Source: JAFGGG01 sp964634205
GTDB lineage: Bacteria; Spirochaetota; Spirochaetia; SZUA-6; RPPD01
DNA: 64,000 nucleotides
Reading direction: 5' to 3'
Assembly (NCBI GenBank): GCA_964634205.1
Contig: CAZWKE010000013.1
Coordinates: 13,267-77,266, forward strand
Both the position numbers and the translations under genes were made by a program. Under the pieces are notes generated by a model that made no database searches, was not told the origin of the DNA, and saw only the letters and a program-made list of their open reading frames with translations. Shown one piece after another: positions 43,389-52,987 of the stretch (position 1 is its first letter; every line of letters starts with the position of its first letter).

Positions 43389-45422
43389 ATGTCTGAATTT
43401 TCGATGCTGCGCAACATTGGGATAATGGCCCACATAGATGCCGGGAAAACAACAACTACGGAGCGGATTCTCTATTATACGGGGAAAAGCCACAGAATCG
43501 GCGAGGTGGATAACGGAGAAGCCACCATGGACTGGATGACCCAGGAACAGGAACGGGGCATTACCATCACCTCCGCTGCGACCACCTGCTTCTGGCAGGA
43601 ATACCAGATAAATATCATCGATACACCGGGTCACGTAGACTTTACGGCGGAGGTGGAAAGGGCACTCCGTGTGCTTGACGGGGGTATCTGCATTTTTTGT
43701 GCCGTCGGAGGAGTGGAACCGCAATCGGAAACCGTATGGCACCAGGCGGAAAATTATCATATTCCCCGCCTGGCTTATATCAACAAAATGGACCGGATCG
43801 GGGCCGATTTTTTCCAGGTATTGAACGAGATGCAAAAAAAACTGAAGACGGAACCATTGGTCCTGCAGCTTCCCATAGGCAGCGAATCTGCTTTCGAGGG
43901 AGTGATTGATCTTCTCACCATGCAGGAAATTCGATGGGACCAAAATGATATGGGCACAAGTTTGGTTTTTTCATCCATCGATCCAAAACGTACGGAAGAG
44001 GCCGTATCGTATAGAGAACAACTGATCGAAACGGTTTCGGCATTATCGGATGAAATAGCAGAGCTCTACCTTGAGGGGAAGGAAATACCGCTCTCCATAC
44101 TAAAGAACGTTATCCGGCAAGGCGCAATCGCCCAAACCTTTACCCCGGTCCTCTGCGGCGCATCGCTGAAAAATATCGGCATCCAACCGTTACTTGACGC
44201 GGTCATCAGTTATTTACCCGCCCCGGACGAACTTCCCCCGATTCAGGGCGTGCAGATAAAAAACGATCAGCCGGTTACGGTTGAATGTAACAGTGACACA
44301 CCGCCGCTGGCACTTGTTTTCAAAATCCAGACCGAAAGGGAAGCCGGCATGTTGAGTTATATCCGGATGTACTCCGGGGTGTTAAAGCGGGGTGACGCGG
44401 TATACAATTTCAATAAAAAGAAGCGGGAACGAATTCATCGGCTGTTGCGCATGCACTCAAACCGCTATGCCCAGATCAATGAGATCAAGGCCGGTGATAT
44501 CGCCGTAGTCATCGGATTCAAACTGGCGCAGACCGGTGATACCATCGGCAGCGAAGGGTTTCAGATTGCGCTTGAGCGCATTACCTTCCCGGAGCCGGTT
44601 ATTTCGGTGGCCATTGAGCCGAAAACACTTTCTGAAAGCAAAAAACTCAAAGACTCACTCGATCTCCTGGCCAAAGAGGATCCCACCTTTACCGTGAAGG
44701 AAAACGAGGATACCGGGCAGCTGATTATCTCCGGTATGGGAGAGCTGCACCTGGATGTTCTGGTGACACGCCTGCTGGAGGATTTTAAAATTCAGGCCAA
44801 GGTCGGCAAGCCCCAGGTTTCCTACCACGAATCGATTGCCAAAGCCGTGGAATATACCGAGAAATATCACCGCGTTATGGCCGGTAAGGAAAATGCGGCC
44901 GAGATTACCCTGAAGGTTTTCCCGCGCGAACGCGGCCAGGGCAACCATTTTCAGAGCCGCATCGGGTCGGAGAAACTGCCCAAGGATTTCATCGACGCGG
45001 TTGAACGCGGAGTGAAGAACTCGATGGAAGCCGGAACCAGTTTCGGCTATCCCACAATCGATATCGGCGTGGAGCTGACGGACGCGGTGTACAATCAGGT
45101 CACGGCTTCCATACTGGCGTTTGAGGCGGCCGGGGCTATCGGATTTGACAATGCCTGCAGTAAGGCCGGACCCATCCTGCTGGAACCGATTATGACGGTC
45201 GATGTTTTCACCCCGAAAGAGTTCATTGGAGATGTAATCGGCAACCTCAACTCCAGGGGTGGAAACATTATCAGTATTACCAGCAAAACAACCATCGAGC
45301 ACGTTCAGGCCTCGGTCGCGTTGAATAAAATGTTCGGTTACTCCACCTCAATACGAAGCATTACCCAAGGGAGAGCCACGTTCGCCATGGAGTTTTCACA
45401 TTTCGCAAAAAAAACCTCCTAA
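43389..45422 (+). CDS. fusA: translation elongation factor G (paralogue type uncertain)
   Basis: 677 residues from the ATG at 43389, after GGAG; an ATG 21 bp earlier is unlikely. GTPase motifs: AHIDAGKTTTTE (G1), RGITITSA (switch I), DTPGHVDF (G3) and NKMD (G4), then domains II-V, with GGNIISITS near the end. EF-G drives ribosome translocation or, in some paralogues, recycling. Spirochaetes often have two EF-G copies; this one stands alone before purine genes rather than in the str operon, so it may be the second copy. Confidence 0.9.
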   Translation: MSEFSMLRNIGIMAHIDAGKTTTTERILYYTGKSHRIGEVDNGEATMDWMTQEQERGITITSAATTCFWQEYQINIIDTPGHVDFTAEVERALRVLDGGICIFCAVGGVEPQSETVWHQAENYHIPRLAYINKMDRIGADFFQVLNEMQKKLKTEPLVLQLPIGSESAFEGVIDLLTMQEIRWDQNDMGTSLVFSSIDPKRTEEAVSYREQLIETVSALSDEIAELYLEGKEIPLSILKNVIRQGAIAQTFTPVLCGASLKNIGIQPLLDAVISYLPAPDELPPIQGVQIKNDQPVTVECNSDTPPLALVFKIQTEREAGMLSYIRMYSGVLKRGDAVYNFNKKKRERIHRLLRMHSNRYAQINEIKAGDIAVVIGFKLAQTGDTIGSEGFQIALERITFPEPVISVAIEPKTLSESKKLKDSLDLLAKEDPTFTVKENEDTGQLIISGMGELHLDVLVTRLLEDFKIQAKVGKPQVSYHESIAKAVEYTEKYHRVMAGKENAAEITLKVFPRERGQGNHFQSRIGSEKLPKDFIDAVERGVKNSMEAGTSFGYPTIDIGVELTDAVYNQVTASILAFEAAGAIGFDNACSKAGPILLEPIMTVDVFTPKEFIGDVIGNLNSRGGNIISITSKTTIEHVQASVALNKMFGYSTSIRSITQGRATFAMEFSHFAKKTS

Positions 45423-45449
45423 ACGGTTCTCTTTTTTGCTGAAATATGA

Positions 45450-45464
45450 GTATATTAGATATAC
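45450..45464. promoter_or_regulatory. inverted repeat in the EF-G/purF intergenic region
   Basis: GTATAT-TAG-ATATAC is a perfect 15-bp inverted repeat, 42 bp before the purF start. It overlaps the zone where a purF promoter would lie and may be a regulator site. AT-rich composition makes a chance match possible. Confidence 0.3.
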
Positions 45465-45505
45465 ACAAACACAGCAGTAATAACAGAACATAAGGAGCCG
45501 TATAT

Positions 45506-46900
45506 TTGTCAATAACGGAAAGAATCGGACATTTTTGCGGGGTTGCGGGTATTACCGCGGCACGTGAAATTAATATACCGGAAAAACTGTTTTATCCGCT
45601 TTTTTCCCTGCAGCACCGCGGGCAGGAAAGCGCCGGCATCGCCTATAACAACAAAGGGCAGCTGATCTTCTATAAAGACCTGGGTATGGTTTCGAATGTA
45701 CTGACCCATTACCTGCACGAAGACCATCCCTCCCGGGTGGGCATCGGACATGTACGCTATTCCACCCAGGGATCCAACAAACTGGAAAACGCACAGCCTG
45801 TGGCCATTACCTGTAACAAAGGACAGATCGCCCTGGCACATAACGGAAATATCTGTAACTCGGTAGAGCTGCGCGCGGAGCTTTTTAAACAGGGTTCAAT
45901 TTTCCAGAGCACCTCGGACACCGAGCTTATTCTCCATCTGATTGCGCGCTCCGGGCAGCCTGATTTTAAAAGCGCGCTTATAGAAACACTGAACCGCCTG
46001 CAGGGGGCTTACTCCATGCTTTTTATCCATGAAGATACGTTGTACGCAGTACGCGATCCCCTGGGGTTCCGGCCCCTGGTGATCGGCGGCAACGATGAGA
46101 TGACCCTGATCGCGTCCGAAAGCTGTGCCCTGGATACATCCCGCATCCCTTCATATGAAGAGATCGCCCCCGGGGAGATGATCATTGCGCGGGAGAACAG
46201 GTTTACCAGAGAACGGTTTGCCCCTTCCCCTAAAAAGAGCGCGTGCATCTTCGAGCTTATCTATTTTTCCCGTCCCGACTCATCGGTGTTTGACTATTCC
46301 GTGCACCTGCTGCGAAAAAAAATGGGCCGGGCCCTGGCCCGGATAGAGACCCATACCACGGACATGGTGATCGCGGTCCCGGATTCGGGCAACAGCGCCG
46401 CCCTGGGATACGCAGATGAGTCCAAAATTCCATTGGAGCACGGCCTTACCCGTAACCACTATTATGGTCGCACCTTTATCCAGCCGACCAAGGAGATGCG
46501 CGAGTTCGGGGTAAGAATGAAACTCCACCCCATAAAAAAGGCCATTGCGGGAAAACGCATTACCCTGATCGATGATTCGATCGTGCGGGGAACCACAAGC
46601 AACATCCTGGTACGCCTGCTGCGCGAAGCGGGGGCCAAAGAGGTCCACCTGCGGCTTTCTTCTCCTGAAATAAAACATCCCTGCTTCTTCGGCATCGACA
46701 TCCCCACACACGAGGAACTGATTTCCAACAATATGACCCCCGAACAGATTGCGCAGCATATCGGCGCGGACACGGTCTCGTTTCTGCCCCTGGCCGAACT
46801 GCGTCAATGCGTGAACAATCCCGATGAGTTTTGTTACGCCTGTTTCAGCGGTCAGTATCCGGTCAAGGTAACCGACCCCGCGATTAGGAGAAAAGACTGA
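45506..46900 (+). CDS. purF: amidophosphoribosyltransferase
   Basis: 464 residues with a TTG start, preceded by AAGGAG. First committed step of purine synthesis: PRPP plus glutamine to phosphoribosylamine. The N-terminal glutaminase nucleophile is Cys11 in HFCGVAGI, after a short leader that is probably cleaved in the mature enzyme; SLQHRGQESAGIA and GIGHVRYSTQG are family signatures. The C-terminal PRTase loop is ITLIDDSIVRGTTS. First gene of the pur operon; purM starts on its stop codon. Confidence 0.96.
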   Translation: MSITERIGHFCGVAGITAAREINIPEKLFYPLFSLQHRGQESAGIAYNNKGQLIFYKDLGMVSNVLTHYLHEDHPSRVGIGHVRYSTQGSNKLENAQPVAITCNKGQIALAHNGNICNSVELRAELFKQGSIFQSTSDTELILHLIARSGQPDFKSALIETLNRLQGAYSMLFIHEDTLYAVRDPLGFRPLVIGGNDEMTLIASESCALDTSRIPSYEEIAPGEMIIARENRFTRERFAPSPKKSACIFELIYFSRPDSSVFDYSVHLLRKKMGRALARIETHTTDMVIAVPDSGNSAALGYADESKIPLEHGLTRNHYYGRTFIQPTKEMREFGVRMKLHPIKKAIAGKRITLIDDSIVRGTTSNILVRLLREAGAKEVHLRLSSPEIKHPCFFGIDIPTHEELISNNMTPEQIAQHIGADTVSFLPLAELRQCVNNPDEFCYACFSGQYPVKVTDPAIRRKD

Positions 46901-47871
46901 TGCCCGGACAGGAGAAAAAACCTCTTTCCTATGCCCAGGCCGGTGTGGATATTGAAAAAGGGGACCGCTTTGTCGAGATGATAAAATCCATCAAATCAAG
47001 CGCCGTCCCGGCTGACCTGGGAAGCTTTTCCGGCGGTATACCGCTGGACCTACATCGCTGGAAACAGCCGGTTCTGCTTTCCACCACCGACGGTGTGGGC
47101 ACAAAAATATTGGTTGCCGCCAAACTGAATGATTTTTCCAGCATCGGTATTGACCTGGTTGCCATGTGCGTGAATGACCTGATTGTCTGCGGGGCAACTC
47201 CCCTGGTATTTCTGGATTATATTGCCTGCGGCACGCTTGACCTCACTGTAATGAATACGGTGATGGGCGGTATCGTGGACGGCTGCGAGCAGGCGGGCTG
47301 TAGACTGGCCGGCGGCGAAACGGCTGAAATGCCTGATATGTACAAAAAAAATGATTTTGATCTGGCGGGTTTCGCGGTAGGAGTGGCCGATCAAAACAAG
47401 CTTTTACCGCGAAAGGATAAGATCGGTGCCGGAGATACGATTATCGGGCTTCCGTCCACCGGCGTACACTCAAACGGATTCTCTCTGGCCCGAAAACTGG
47501 TCCCCGAAAATGATCCGACACTCTGGAAAACACTCCTTACCCCCACCAAGATATATGTGAAAGAAGTAGGGCTGCTGTTAAAAACAGGGCATATTACGGC
47601 CGCGGCGCACATTACCGGCGGCGGTATTATCGGGAACCTGAAACGCGTTATTCCGCCGCAGCTTGAGCCGATCCTGAATCATAAATGGCCCGTTCCGGAT
47701 ATTTTTTCCCGTTTGCAAAATTTCGGTTCGATCACCGAGGAGGAAATGTTCAAGGTGTTTAACATGGGAATCGGCATTGCGCTGGTGGTAAAAAAGGCAC
47801 ACGTGAACGAACTGCTGGAAACCGCGCAGGCAAACAATATTCCGGCATTGGTAATCGGGGAGCTTGCCTGA
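46900..47871 (+). CDS. purM: phosphoribosylformylglycinamidine cyclo-ligase (AIR synthetase)
   Basis: 323 residues. Converts FGAM and ATP to AIR. Family motifs: LSYAQAGVDIEKGDRFVE, LLSTTDGVGTKILVA, GIDLVAMCVNDLIVCGA, GGETAEMPDMY and GLPSTGVHSNGFSLAR. The ATG shares a base with the purF stop (TGATG), so translation is coupled. Normal length; cytoplasmic. Confidence 0.96.
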   Translation: MPGQEKKPLSYAQAGVDIEKGDRFVEMIKSIKSSAVPADLGSFSGGIPLDLHRWKQPVLLSTTDGVGTKILVAAKLNDFSSIGIDLVAMCVNDLIVCGATPLVFLDYIACGTLDLTVMNTVMGGIVDGCEQAGCRLAGGETAEMPDMYKKNDFDLAGFAVGVADQNKLLPRKDKIGAGDTIIGLPSTGVHSNGFSLARKLVPENDPTLWKTLLTPTKIYVKEVGLLLKTGHITAAAHITGGGIIGNLKRVIPPQLEPILNHKWPVPDIFSRLQNFGSITEEEMFKVFNMGIGIALVVKKAHVNELLETAQANNIPALVIGELA

Positions 47872-48446
47872 TGGCCAGACTGGCTGTTTTTGCTTCCGGC
47901 AACGGCTCGAATTTCCAGGCAATCGCCGAAGCCGTGCGGAAGACCGGGCATTCCCTTGAATTTCTGTTATGTAATAAACAAAGCGCTTATGTGATCGAGC
48001 GGGCCCGGCTGCTTGATATACCGGTCTATCTGGTCAGCTACCGTGACAAAACACGCGAGGAAGTGGAGCGCGAAATTCTTGGTTATACGCGGCGGCACCA
48101 CATCGATCTGATAGCACTTGCCGGGTATATGAAGCTTTTGACGCCCTTTTTCCTCTCCTCTTTTACCGGTGACATTTTAAATGTCCACCCTTCCCTGCTG
48201 CCCAAATACGCGGGGGTAAACGCCATCGAACGCAGTTACCGCGGAGGAGATCCGGAGCTGGGAATATCCGTGATAAAGATAGACAACGGCGTGGATACGG
48301 GGCCGGTGCTTTTTCAGACCTCATTCAAACGTGAGCCCGCCGCCACCCTGGAACAGGTGGAAGCAAAGATACATGAGCTTGAACACACACATTTTCCGGC
48401 GGTAATTATCCGGGAGCTTGATAATAGAGATAAAAGAAACAGATAA
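47871..48446 (+). CDS. purN: phosphoribosylglycinamide formyltransferase
   Basis: 191 residues. Transfers a formyl group from 10-formyl-THF to GAR. Motifs: FASGNGSNFQAI for substrate, the catalytic Asn/His/Asp set in NVHPSLLPKYAG and DNGVDTGPVLFQ. Starts on the purM stop as TGATG. Ends 15 bp before purD. Confidence 0.95.
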   Translation: MARLAVFASGNGSNFQAIAEAVRKTGHSLEFLLCNKQSAYVIERARLLDIPVYLVSYRDKTREEVEREILGYTRRHHIDLIALAGYMKLLTPFFLSSFTGDILNVHPSLLPKYAGVNAIERSYRGGDPELGISVIKIDNGVDTGPVLFQTSFKREPAATLEQVEAKIHELEHTHFPAVIIRELDNRDKRNR

Positions 48447-48461
48447 AAAAGGAGGATACTT

Positions 48462-49730
48462 GTGAAGGTACTGGTAATCGGCAGCGGTGCACGGGAGCAC
48501 GCGCTTTGTTGGGTGTTGGCACAAAGTAAATATATTTCCCAGGTGTATGCCGCTCCCGGCAATGCGGGTATTTCCGACATCGGTCAAAGCCTTCCCGCCA
48601 CGGACCCGCTGGACGGCAGGTCGGTGGCGAAAGCCGCGGAATCCTGCGGAGCCGACTTTATATTTATGGGACCGGAAGCCCCCTGCGCCCGGGGTGTGGT
48701 TGACGCACTGCTTGAACGGGACATTCCGGTCATCGGACCGCCCCAAGAATCGGCCCGCCTTGAATCAAGCAAAACCTTTTCCAAAGAATTCCTTTTTCGC
48801 CATAACATCCCTACCGCACAGGCCAGTATGTTTTCTTCATTCGCTGAGTTTGAGGCACACATCAAAAACAACGCCGGTAAAAAACTGGTGGTGAAACAGA
48901 GTGGACTGGCTGCCGGCAAGGGAGTACTGGAGTCCGACAAGACGGCTGAACTGCTTGCCTTCGGGAACAATATTCTGAAGTCTGATTCGCTTTTGGTGGA
49001 AGAGTACCTGACCGGCTGGGAGGTCTCGGTTTTTGCCCTCTCCGACGGCAGGGATTACAAACTCCTTGCCCCGTGCACGGATTTCAAAAAGGCCCACGAC
49101 AACGATACCGGGCCCAATACCGGCGGAATGGGCTCCATCTGCCCGGTCCCCACCGTGGACGACACACTGTGGGAAATGATTAAAAAGCGGGTTGTTTCCC
49201 CCACCTTTGAGGGGCTCTCCAGCGACGGGCTTAATTATCGGGGGGTACTCTACTTCGGGCTGATGATCACCGCGGACGGCCCCAAGGTGTTGGAATACAA
49301 CATCCGCTGGGGTGATCCCGAAGCCCAGGTACTGCTGCCCATGATCGATACGGATTTCGGCCTGATCTGTAAGTCTCTTTTGGACCAGGAGTTGGACCGC
49401 ACCGATATCCGTATGAAATCCGGCGCCGCACTGGGTGTTGTGGTGGCCGCCGCAGGCTACCCCGGTTCTTATACAAAGGGAATCCCCATAACCGGATTGC
49501 CAACCGACAATAATGACCGGCTGCTTGTTTTTCACGCGTCCACCGGCCGGAATGCGGACGGAACGGTTCGCACCGGCGGGGGAAGATGTTTTACCGTTGT
49601 CGGCCGGGGACCTGATTTGCGGCAGGCATCAGAGCTTGCCTACAGCTATGCAGACCAGATCCGGTTTGAGGGAGCGTGGTATCGCTCCGACATCGGAAAA
49701 AAATTTATTTCGGGAGACAGCACACTATGA
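48462..49730 (+). CDS. purD: phosphoribosylamine-glycine ligase (GAR synthetase)
   Basis: 422 residues with a GTG start behind a strong AAGGAGGA. Joins phosphoribosylamine and glycine using ATP. N-terminal VLVIGSGAREHAL, ATP-grasp with VVKQSGLAAGKGV and the signature YNIRWGDPEAQ. It follows purN in function order reversed (purD acts before purN), normal for pur operons. Its stop overlaps purE as ATGA. Confidence 0.95.
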   Translation: MKVLVIGSGAREHALCWVLAQSKYISQVYAAPGNAGISDIGQSLPATDPLDGRSVAKAAESCGADFIFMGPEAPCARGVVDALLERDIPVIGPPQESARLESSKTFSKEFLFRHNIPTAQASMFSSFAEFEAHIKNNAGKKLVVKQSGLAAGKGVLESDKTAELLAFGNNILKSDSLLVEEYLTGWEVSVFALSDGRDYKLLAPCTDFKKAHDNDTGPNTGGMGSICPVPTVDDTLWEMIKKRVVSPTFEGLSSDGLNYRGVLYFGLMITADGPKVLEYNIRWGDPEAQVLLPMIDTDFGLICKSLLDQELDRTDIRMKSGAALGVVVAAAGYPGSYTKGIPITGLPTDNNDRLLVFHASTGRNADGTVRTGGGRCFTVVGRGPDLRQASELAYSYADQIRFEGAWYRSDIGKKFISGDSTL

Positions 49731-50143
49731 AGGATATCTTATTTATACTCGGTTCCAAATCCGATTACGAACAGGTTGAGCCGGGCTTAAGCCTGGTAAA
49801 AGAAAAGAATCTGAGTTATGACGTAAAAATCTATTCGGCACACCGAAACCTTGATGAACTGCTGAAATTCTTAAGCGAACAGGAAAAATCATTCCGTGTC
49901 ATTATCGCCGCCGCCGGACTGTCGGCAGCCCTGCCCGGGGTGGTGGCCGCCAAGGTAAGCCTGCCGGTTATCGGGGTACCGCTGGTTTCAGGTCCCTTAA
50001 ACGGGGTTGATGCCCTGCTCTCCATCCTGCAGCTGCCTAAGGATGTTCCCGTAGCCACCATGGGATTGGGGAAACAGGGGGTACTGAATGCGGTACACCT
50101 TGCCGAGCGCATCATTGGGGCAGGCCGGGCGGAAAGCAACTAA
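49727..50143 (+). CDS. purE: PurE, AIR carboxylase/N5-CAIR mutase family
   Basis: 138 residues from the ATG that overlaps the purD stop. Signatures: ILGSKSDYEQ, YSAHRNLDELL, and a mobile loop IIAAAGLSAALPGVVAAK. The SAHR form is shared with class I mutase, but the AAAGLSAALPG loop departs from the class I AGAGGAAHLPGM. With no purK in this operon, direct use of CO2 (class II, as reported for Treponema denticola PurE) is possible. Ends overlapping the convergent rlmB by 4 bp. Confidence 0.9.
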   Translation: MKDILFILGSKSDYEQVEPGLSLVKEKNLSYDVKIYSAHRNLDELLKFLSEQEKSFRVIIAAAGLSAALPGVVAAKVSLPVIGVPLVSGPLNGVDALLSILQLPKDVPVATMGLGKQGVLNAVHLAERIIGAGRAESN

Positions 50144-50871
50144 AACCAGCCCTGCTGCCGCCGTATCTCATAAAGAATAATGCCCGCGGAAACGGACACG
50201 TTAAAAGAATCGATATGTCCCCTGGCCGGAATCGCTATCAACGCATCACTCTCATGCTTTAACAGCTCCCGCATTCCACCGCCTTCGCTGCCGAGCACAA
50301 GGGCGACCCTCCCCTTTAGGTTGACACGGTGTATCGGGCTGCCGGTCATGTGTGCTCCATAAATCCAGAACCCCTCATTTTTCAGGGTTTCGAAAACATT
50401 ACGCAGGTTGGACACGGTCACGAACTTTACAAAATTGCTGGCCCCCGCCGAGGTCTTTACTACGGTTTGTGTTTCCCGCGCCGCTTTTCTTTTGGGAGCA
50501 ATAACAAGATCAACGCCAAACTGGTCACAACTGCGTAAGACTGCTCCCAGGTTATGGGGGTCCGTTATACCGTCCAACAGCACTACCAGCGCATCCTCGC
50601 TTTGAATACCCTGCAATACCAGTTTTACATCATGACTGTACTCTTCCGGAAGGCTTTCCATGACAAGGAGCATACCACGATGATCGTGCGTCCCACTGAT
50701 GCGGTACAGTTCTTCCGCGGTTACCTGACGTACTTCCACCCCGTTCCCCTCGGCAAGCCGAAATAATTCCTCGGCCCTCTTATTCCGCTTACTATACAGC
50801 AGCGTGCCCCGTACGGCTCCGTTGATCAACAGCTCATGTATGGCATGGAATCCATGAATGGGTATCGGCAT
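50140..50871 (-). CDS. rlmB: 23S rRNA (guanosine-2'-O)-methyltransferase, RlmB/SpoU family
   Basis: 243 residues. N-terminal substrate-binding domain (GFHAIHELLINGAVRGTLLY), then the SpoU knot with LDGITDPHNLGAVLRSCDQFG, ALVLGSEGGGMRELL and IPARGHIDSFNVSVSAGIILYE, cited in part; these are motifs 1-3. It methylates the ribose of G2251 in the P-loop of 23S rRNA. It starts immediately after the calcium-loop protein gene and closes that transcript. Confidence 0.93.
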   Translation of the reverse strand: MPIPIHGFHAIHELLINGAVRGTLLYSKRNKRAEELFRLAEGNGVEVRQVTAEELYRISGTHDHRGMLLVMESLPEEYSHDVKLVLQGIQSEDALVVLLDGITDPHNLGAVLRSCDQFGVDLVIAPKRKAARETQTVVKTSAGASNFVKFVTVSNLRNVFETLKNEGFWIYGAHMTGSPIHRVNLKGRVALVLGSEGGGMRELLKHESDALIAIPARGHIDSFNVSVSAGIILYEIRRQQGWF

Positions 50872-51297
50872 TTATTTTTTTCCGAACTCCTTTACCTTGT
50901 CCATTACCCCGTCAAAATCGGTATCCTGTTCATATTTGGAAACCCTGTTTCCCTCCACCAGATGTATACGGATGTCGATCTTTCCGTCAAAGTTCGTATC
51001 CAACTCTTCGGTGATCAGCTTCCCCTCATCATAGTGATAGATATCATCCATTTTCCCGTCGAAATTCATGTCGAACTCTTCCAGTTTTTTTCTGCCCGTT
51101 CTGTCGAACTCGGCCTTGTAATCCACTTTCCCGTCAAAATTGGCATCCAGCTGCTCGGTTATTACTTTGCCGTCTTCATAATCATACCATTGGTCAGGTT
51201 TGCCGTCCTCATTTTTATCGAAGGTATATTGGGTAGCCGTCAGACTGGCGACATCCACCGAGATGAAAAAAAGCAGACAAAACAGCAGTTTACTCAT
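50872..51297 (-). CDS. exported protein with five calcium-loop repeats
   Basis: 141 residues from ATG 51297, behind AAGGAG; the frame continues 27 bp upstream into the methyltransferase gene. A Sec signal covers about 1-20 (LLFCLLFFISVDVAS). The mature part has five D-x-[ND]-x-DG-x-x-D loops (DKNEDGKPD, DANFDGKVD, DMNFDGKMD, DTNFDGKID, DTDFDGVMD) spaced about 22 residues apart, as in EF-hand-like or dockerin-like calcium loops. Likely a small periplasmic or surface calcium-binding protein; partner unknown. Confidence 0.75.
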   Translation of the reverse strand: MSKLLFCLLFFISVDVASLTATQYTFDKNEDGKPDQWYDYEDGKVITEQLDANFDGKVDYKAEFDRTGRKKLEEFDMNFDGKMDDIYHYDEGKLITEELDTNFDGKIDIRIHLVEGNRVSKYEQDTDFDGVMDKVKEFGKK

Positions 51298-51304
51298 TTT
51301 TTGT

Positions 51305-52171
51305 TTACTCCTTTTTAAAAACAAGAATGTTCTGATGTATCATCGACGGAATATATGTATATTGATAACCGTATAAATGTAGTTTTTTGGATACATCATA
51401 CCAGATTAGGTTCGCCTTCCAGCGTAAGCCCGGTATTTTACCCAGTTCCCGAGCCAGGTCATGAGACAGACAGTGATACTCGTTATCGTAATACATGTCC
51501 CCGATAAAGGTAATGATATATCCGCCCGTTTTCAGATAAAGGGTTGCCTCTGAGAATATGCTATACATCTTCTCCAGCCAATCCTGTTTGGAGTGATAAC
51601 GAACCTCATTAAACGTACCGAGTTTTGATTCCAAGGGAGGTTTGGCAGCCTCGCCGTATTTTTTATATTTTCCCTTGGAACGACGGGCCCTATCCATTTT
51701 CCAGTAGGGAACATCCGTAAACACCAGATCAAATACCCCGTGATTCAGCTTGGGCAGCAGAGAACACGCATCTCCTTCTATTGTCTCCAGCTCAGGCAGT
51801 GCTTCCAGTCGGCATACCTTCTTATAAATCGCGATCCATTCGGGATTAATTTCCATTCCCAGCGCACGTCTGCGACAGAGGGCCGCACCAAGCAAGACAC
51901 CGCCCACTCCCATAAAAGGATCCAAAACAAACTGACCTTCCTTGGTAAATATCCTGATTATGTCGGCACATAAATCCGGTGGTTTCTGCCCGCCGTGCGC
52001 ACTGCGAAGCGCATGCTGCATATTCGGCGGATACACACGGGAGATAACGGAACGCGTCCAGTAAAGCCACTCTTTCCCCGTAAGATCATTCAACCGATTG
52101 CGGGACGAATAAAAACCGCGAGACCGCCCCTGTTCATCAAACAGCTCGATTTTTTCCGGCAGATTGTTCAT
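51305..52171 (-). CDS. orphan DNA methyltransferase (N4-cytosine/N6-adenine, beta-like)
   Basis: 288 residues from ATG 52171, which overlaps the upstream stop as TAATG; the frame extends 43 codons further inside the previous gene. The SAM motif DPFMGVGGVLLGA sits at about 110-122 and a catalytic-type motif TDVPYW at about 172 (the canonical form is DPPY). Its C-terminal part has VFKKE after a long helical stretch. No restriction enzyme is nearby, so it may be regulatory or part of a defence lost elsewhere. Target site unknown. Confidence 0.75.
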   Translation of the reverse strand: MNNLPEKIELFDEQGRSRGFYSSRNRLNDLTGKEWLYWTRSVISRVYPPNMQHALRSAHGGQKPPDLCADIIRIFTKEGQFVLDPFMGVGGVLLGAALCRRRALGMEINPEWIAIYKKVCRLEALPELETIEGDACSLLPKLNHGVFDLVFTDVPYWKMDRARRSKGKYKKYGEAAKPPLESKLGTFNEVRYHSKQDWLEKMYSIFSEATLYLKTGGYIITFIGDMYYDNEYHCLSHDLARELGKIPGLRWKANLIWYDVSKKLHLYGYQYTYIPSMIHQNILVFKKE

Positions 52172-52980
52172 TACGGGCTTGGACTTCCTGCGGCAAAGTA
52201 GTGTACGGCCAGCTTTTCCGCGCCAAGGACGGAGGTCTTGTCCGCTTTGGGAGCGAAAAATCCAATCCCGTTCATCTCGGGGGCGTTTGCTTTTATCCAT
52301 TTCATCTGTAAATCCAGGTACCGTTTTTGCGCCTCCCAGCTCTCTGCGCTGATTTCCAAACCGAATATTGTTTTATCGATGATGTGTCCCTTTCGTGCCC
52401 TCTGCGTATTTACCGAAAACAACAACCATCCCAAGGGGTTGTCGGTGAAATAATCCTCCAAAATAACAAGATCAACATATTTTGCATAGGCGCTAATCAA
52501 CGGCTCGGTCAACACTCCTCCATGCCATACGGCCAGGTAAAGCGTGGGGTATTCCCGGCGGATCATCTCCAATGCCTTCACCATCTTTGCCGTTACCATG
52601 GGAGACTGGGGCATATATTCATCAATCTGCAGGGCACGTGCACCCTTCCTTATTTTTTTTCTCCAACGTTCTACAAACTTGTCCAGACTCTCATCGATAT
52701 AGCACACGCCGCCCGCCCACACCAGCGGGGTAACACCTTTAGCCATCCAGGTATCCTGGTGGTTAAGCATGTTCCCGTCCGGATGTTTACGTGGATCTCC
52801 TGCCCATACTCCTTTTGCGATATGGGTCATATGCGTAAGGCCCTCCACGTTCCTGGTCCAAAACAGGATGATGGGTTTGTTTATGGTCTTTTCACGGACC
52901 GCATGCCCGGCACAAGAGAAAAGAATAGCGCAAATGACAATCCATAAAAATGAAATCCGCAGTATTGTTAATGGCTTCAC
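52171..52980 (-). CDS. unknown lipoprotein, possibly a TIM-barrel glycosidase-like protein
   Basis: 269 residues from GTG 52980, chosen because it opens a lipoprotein signal (lipobox ending at LFSCAG, Cys23) and lies next to a promoter; the frame upstream overlaps the D12 methyltransferase gene. The mature part has alternating strands and helices with QIDEYMPQSP, LAVWHGGV and LVILEDYF near strand ends, which suggests a barrel with acidic active-site residues. Family not recognised. No Shine-Dalgarno; see the leaderless-start finding. Confidence 0.6.
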   Translation of the reverse strand: MKPLTILRISFLWIVICAILFSCAGHAVREKTINKPIILFWTRNVEGLTHMTHIAKGVWAGDPRKHPDGNMLNHQDTWMAKGVTPLVWAGGVCYIDESLDKFVERWRKKIRKGARALQIDEYMPQSPMVTAKMVKALEMIRREYPTLYLAVWHGGVLTEPLISAYAKYVDLVILEDYFTDNPLGWLLFSVNTQRARKGHIIDKTIFGLEISAESWEAQKRYLDLQMKWIKANAPEMNGIGFFAPKADKTSVLGAEKLAVHYFAAGSPSP

Positions 52981-52987
52981 ACTTCTA

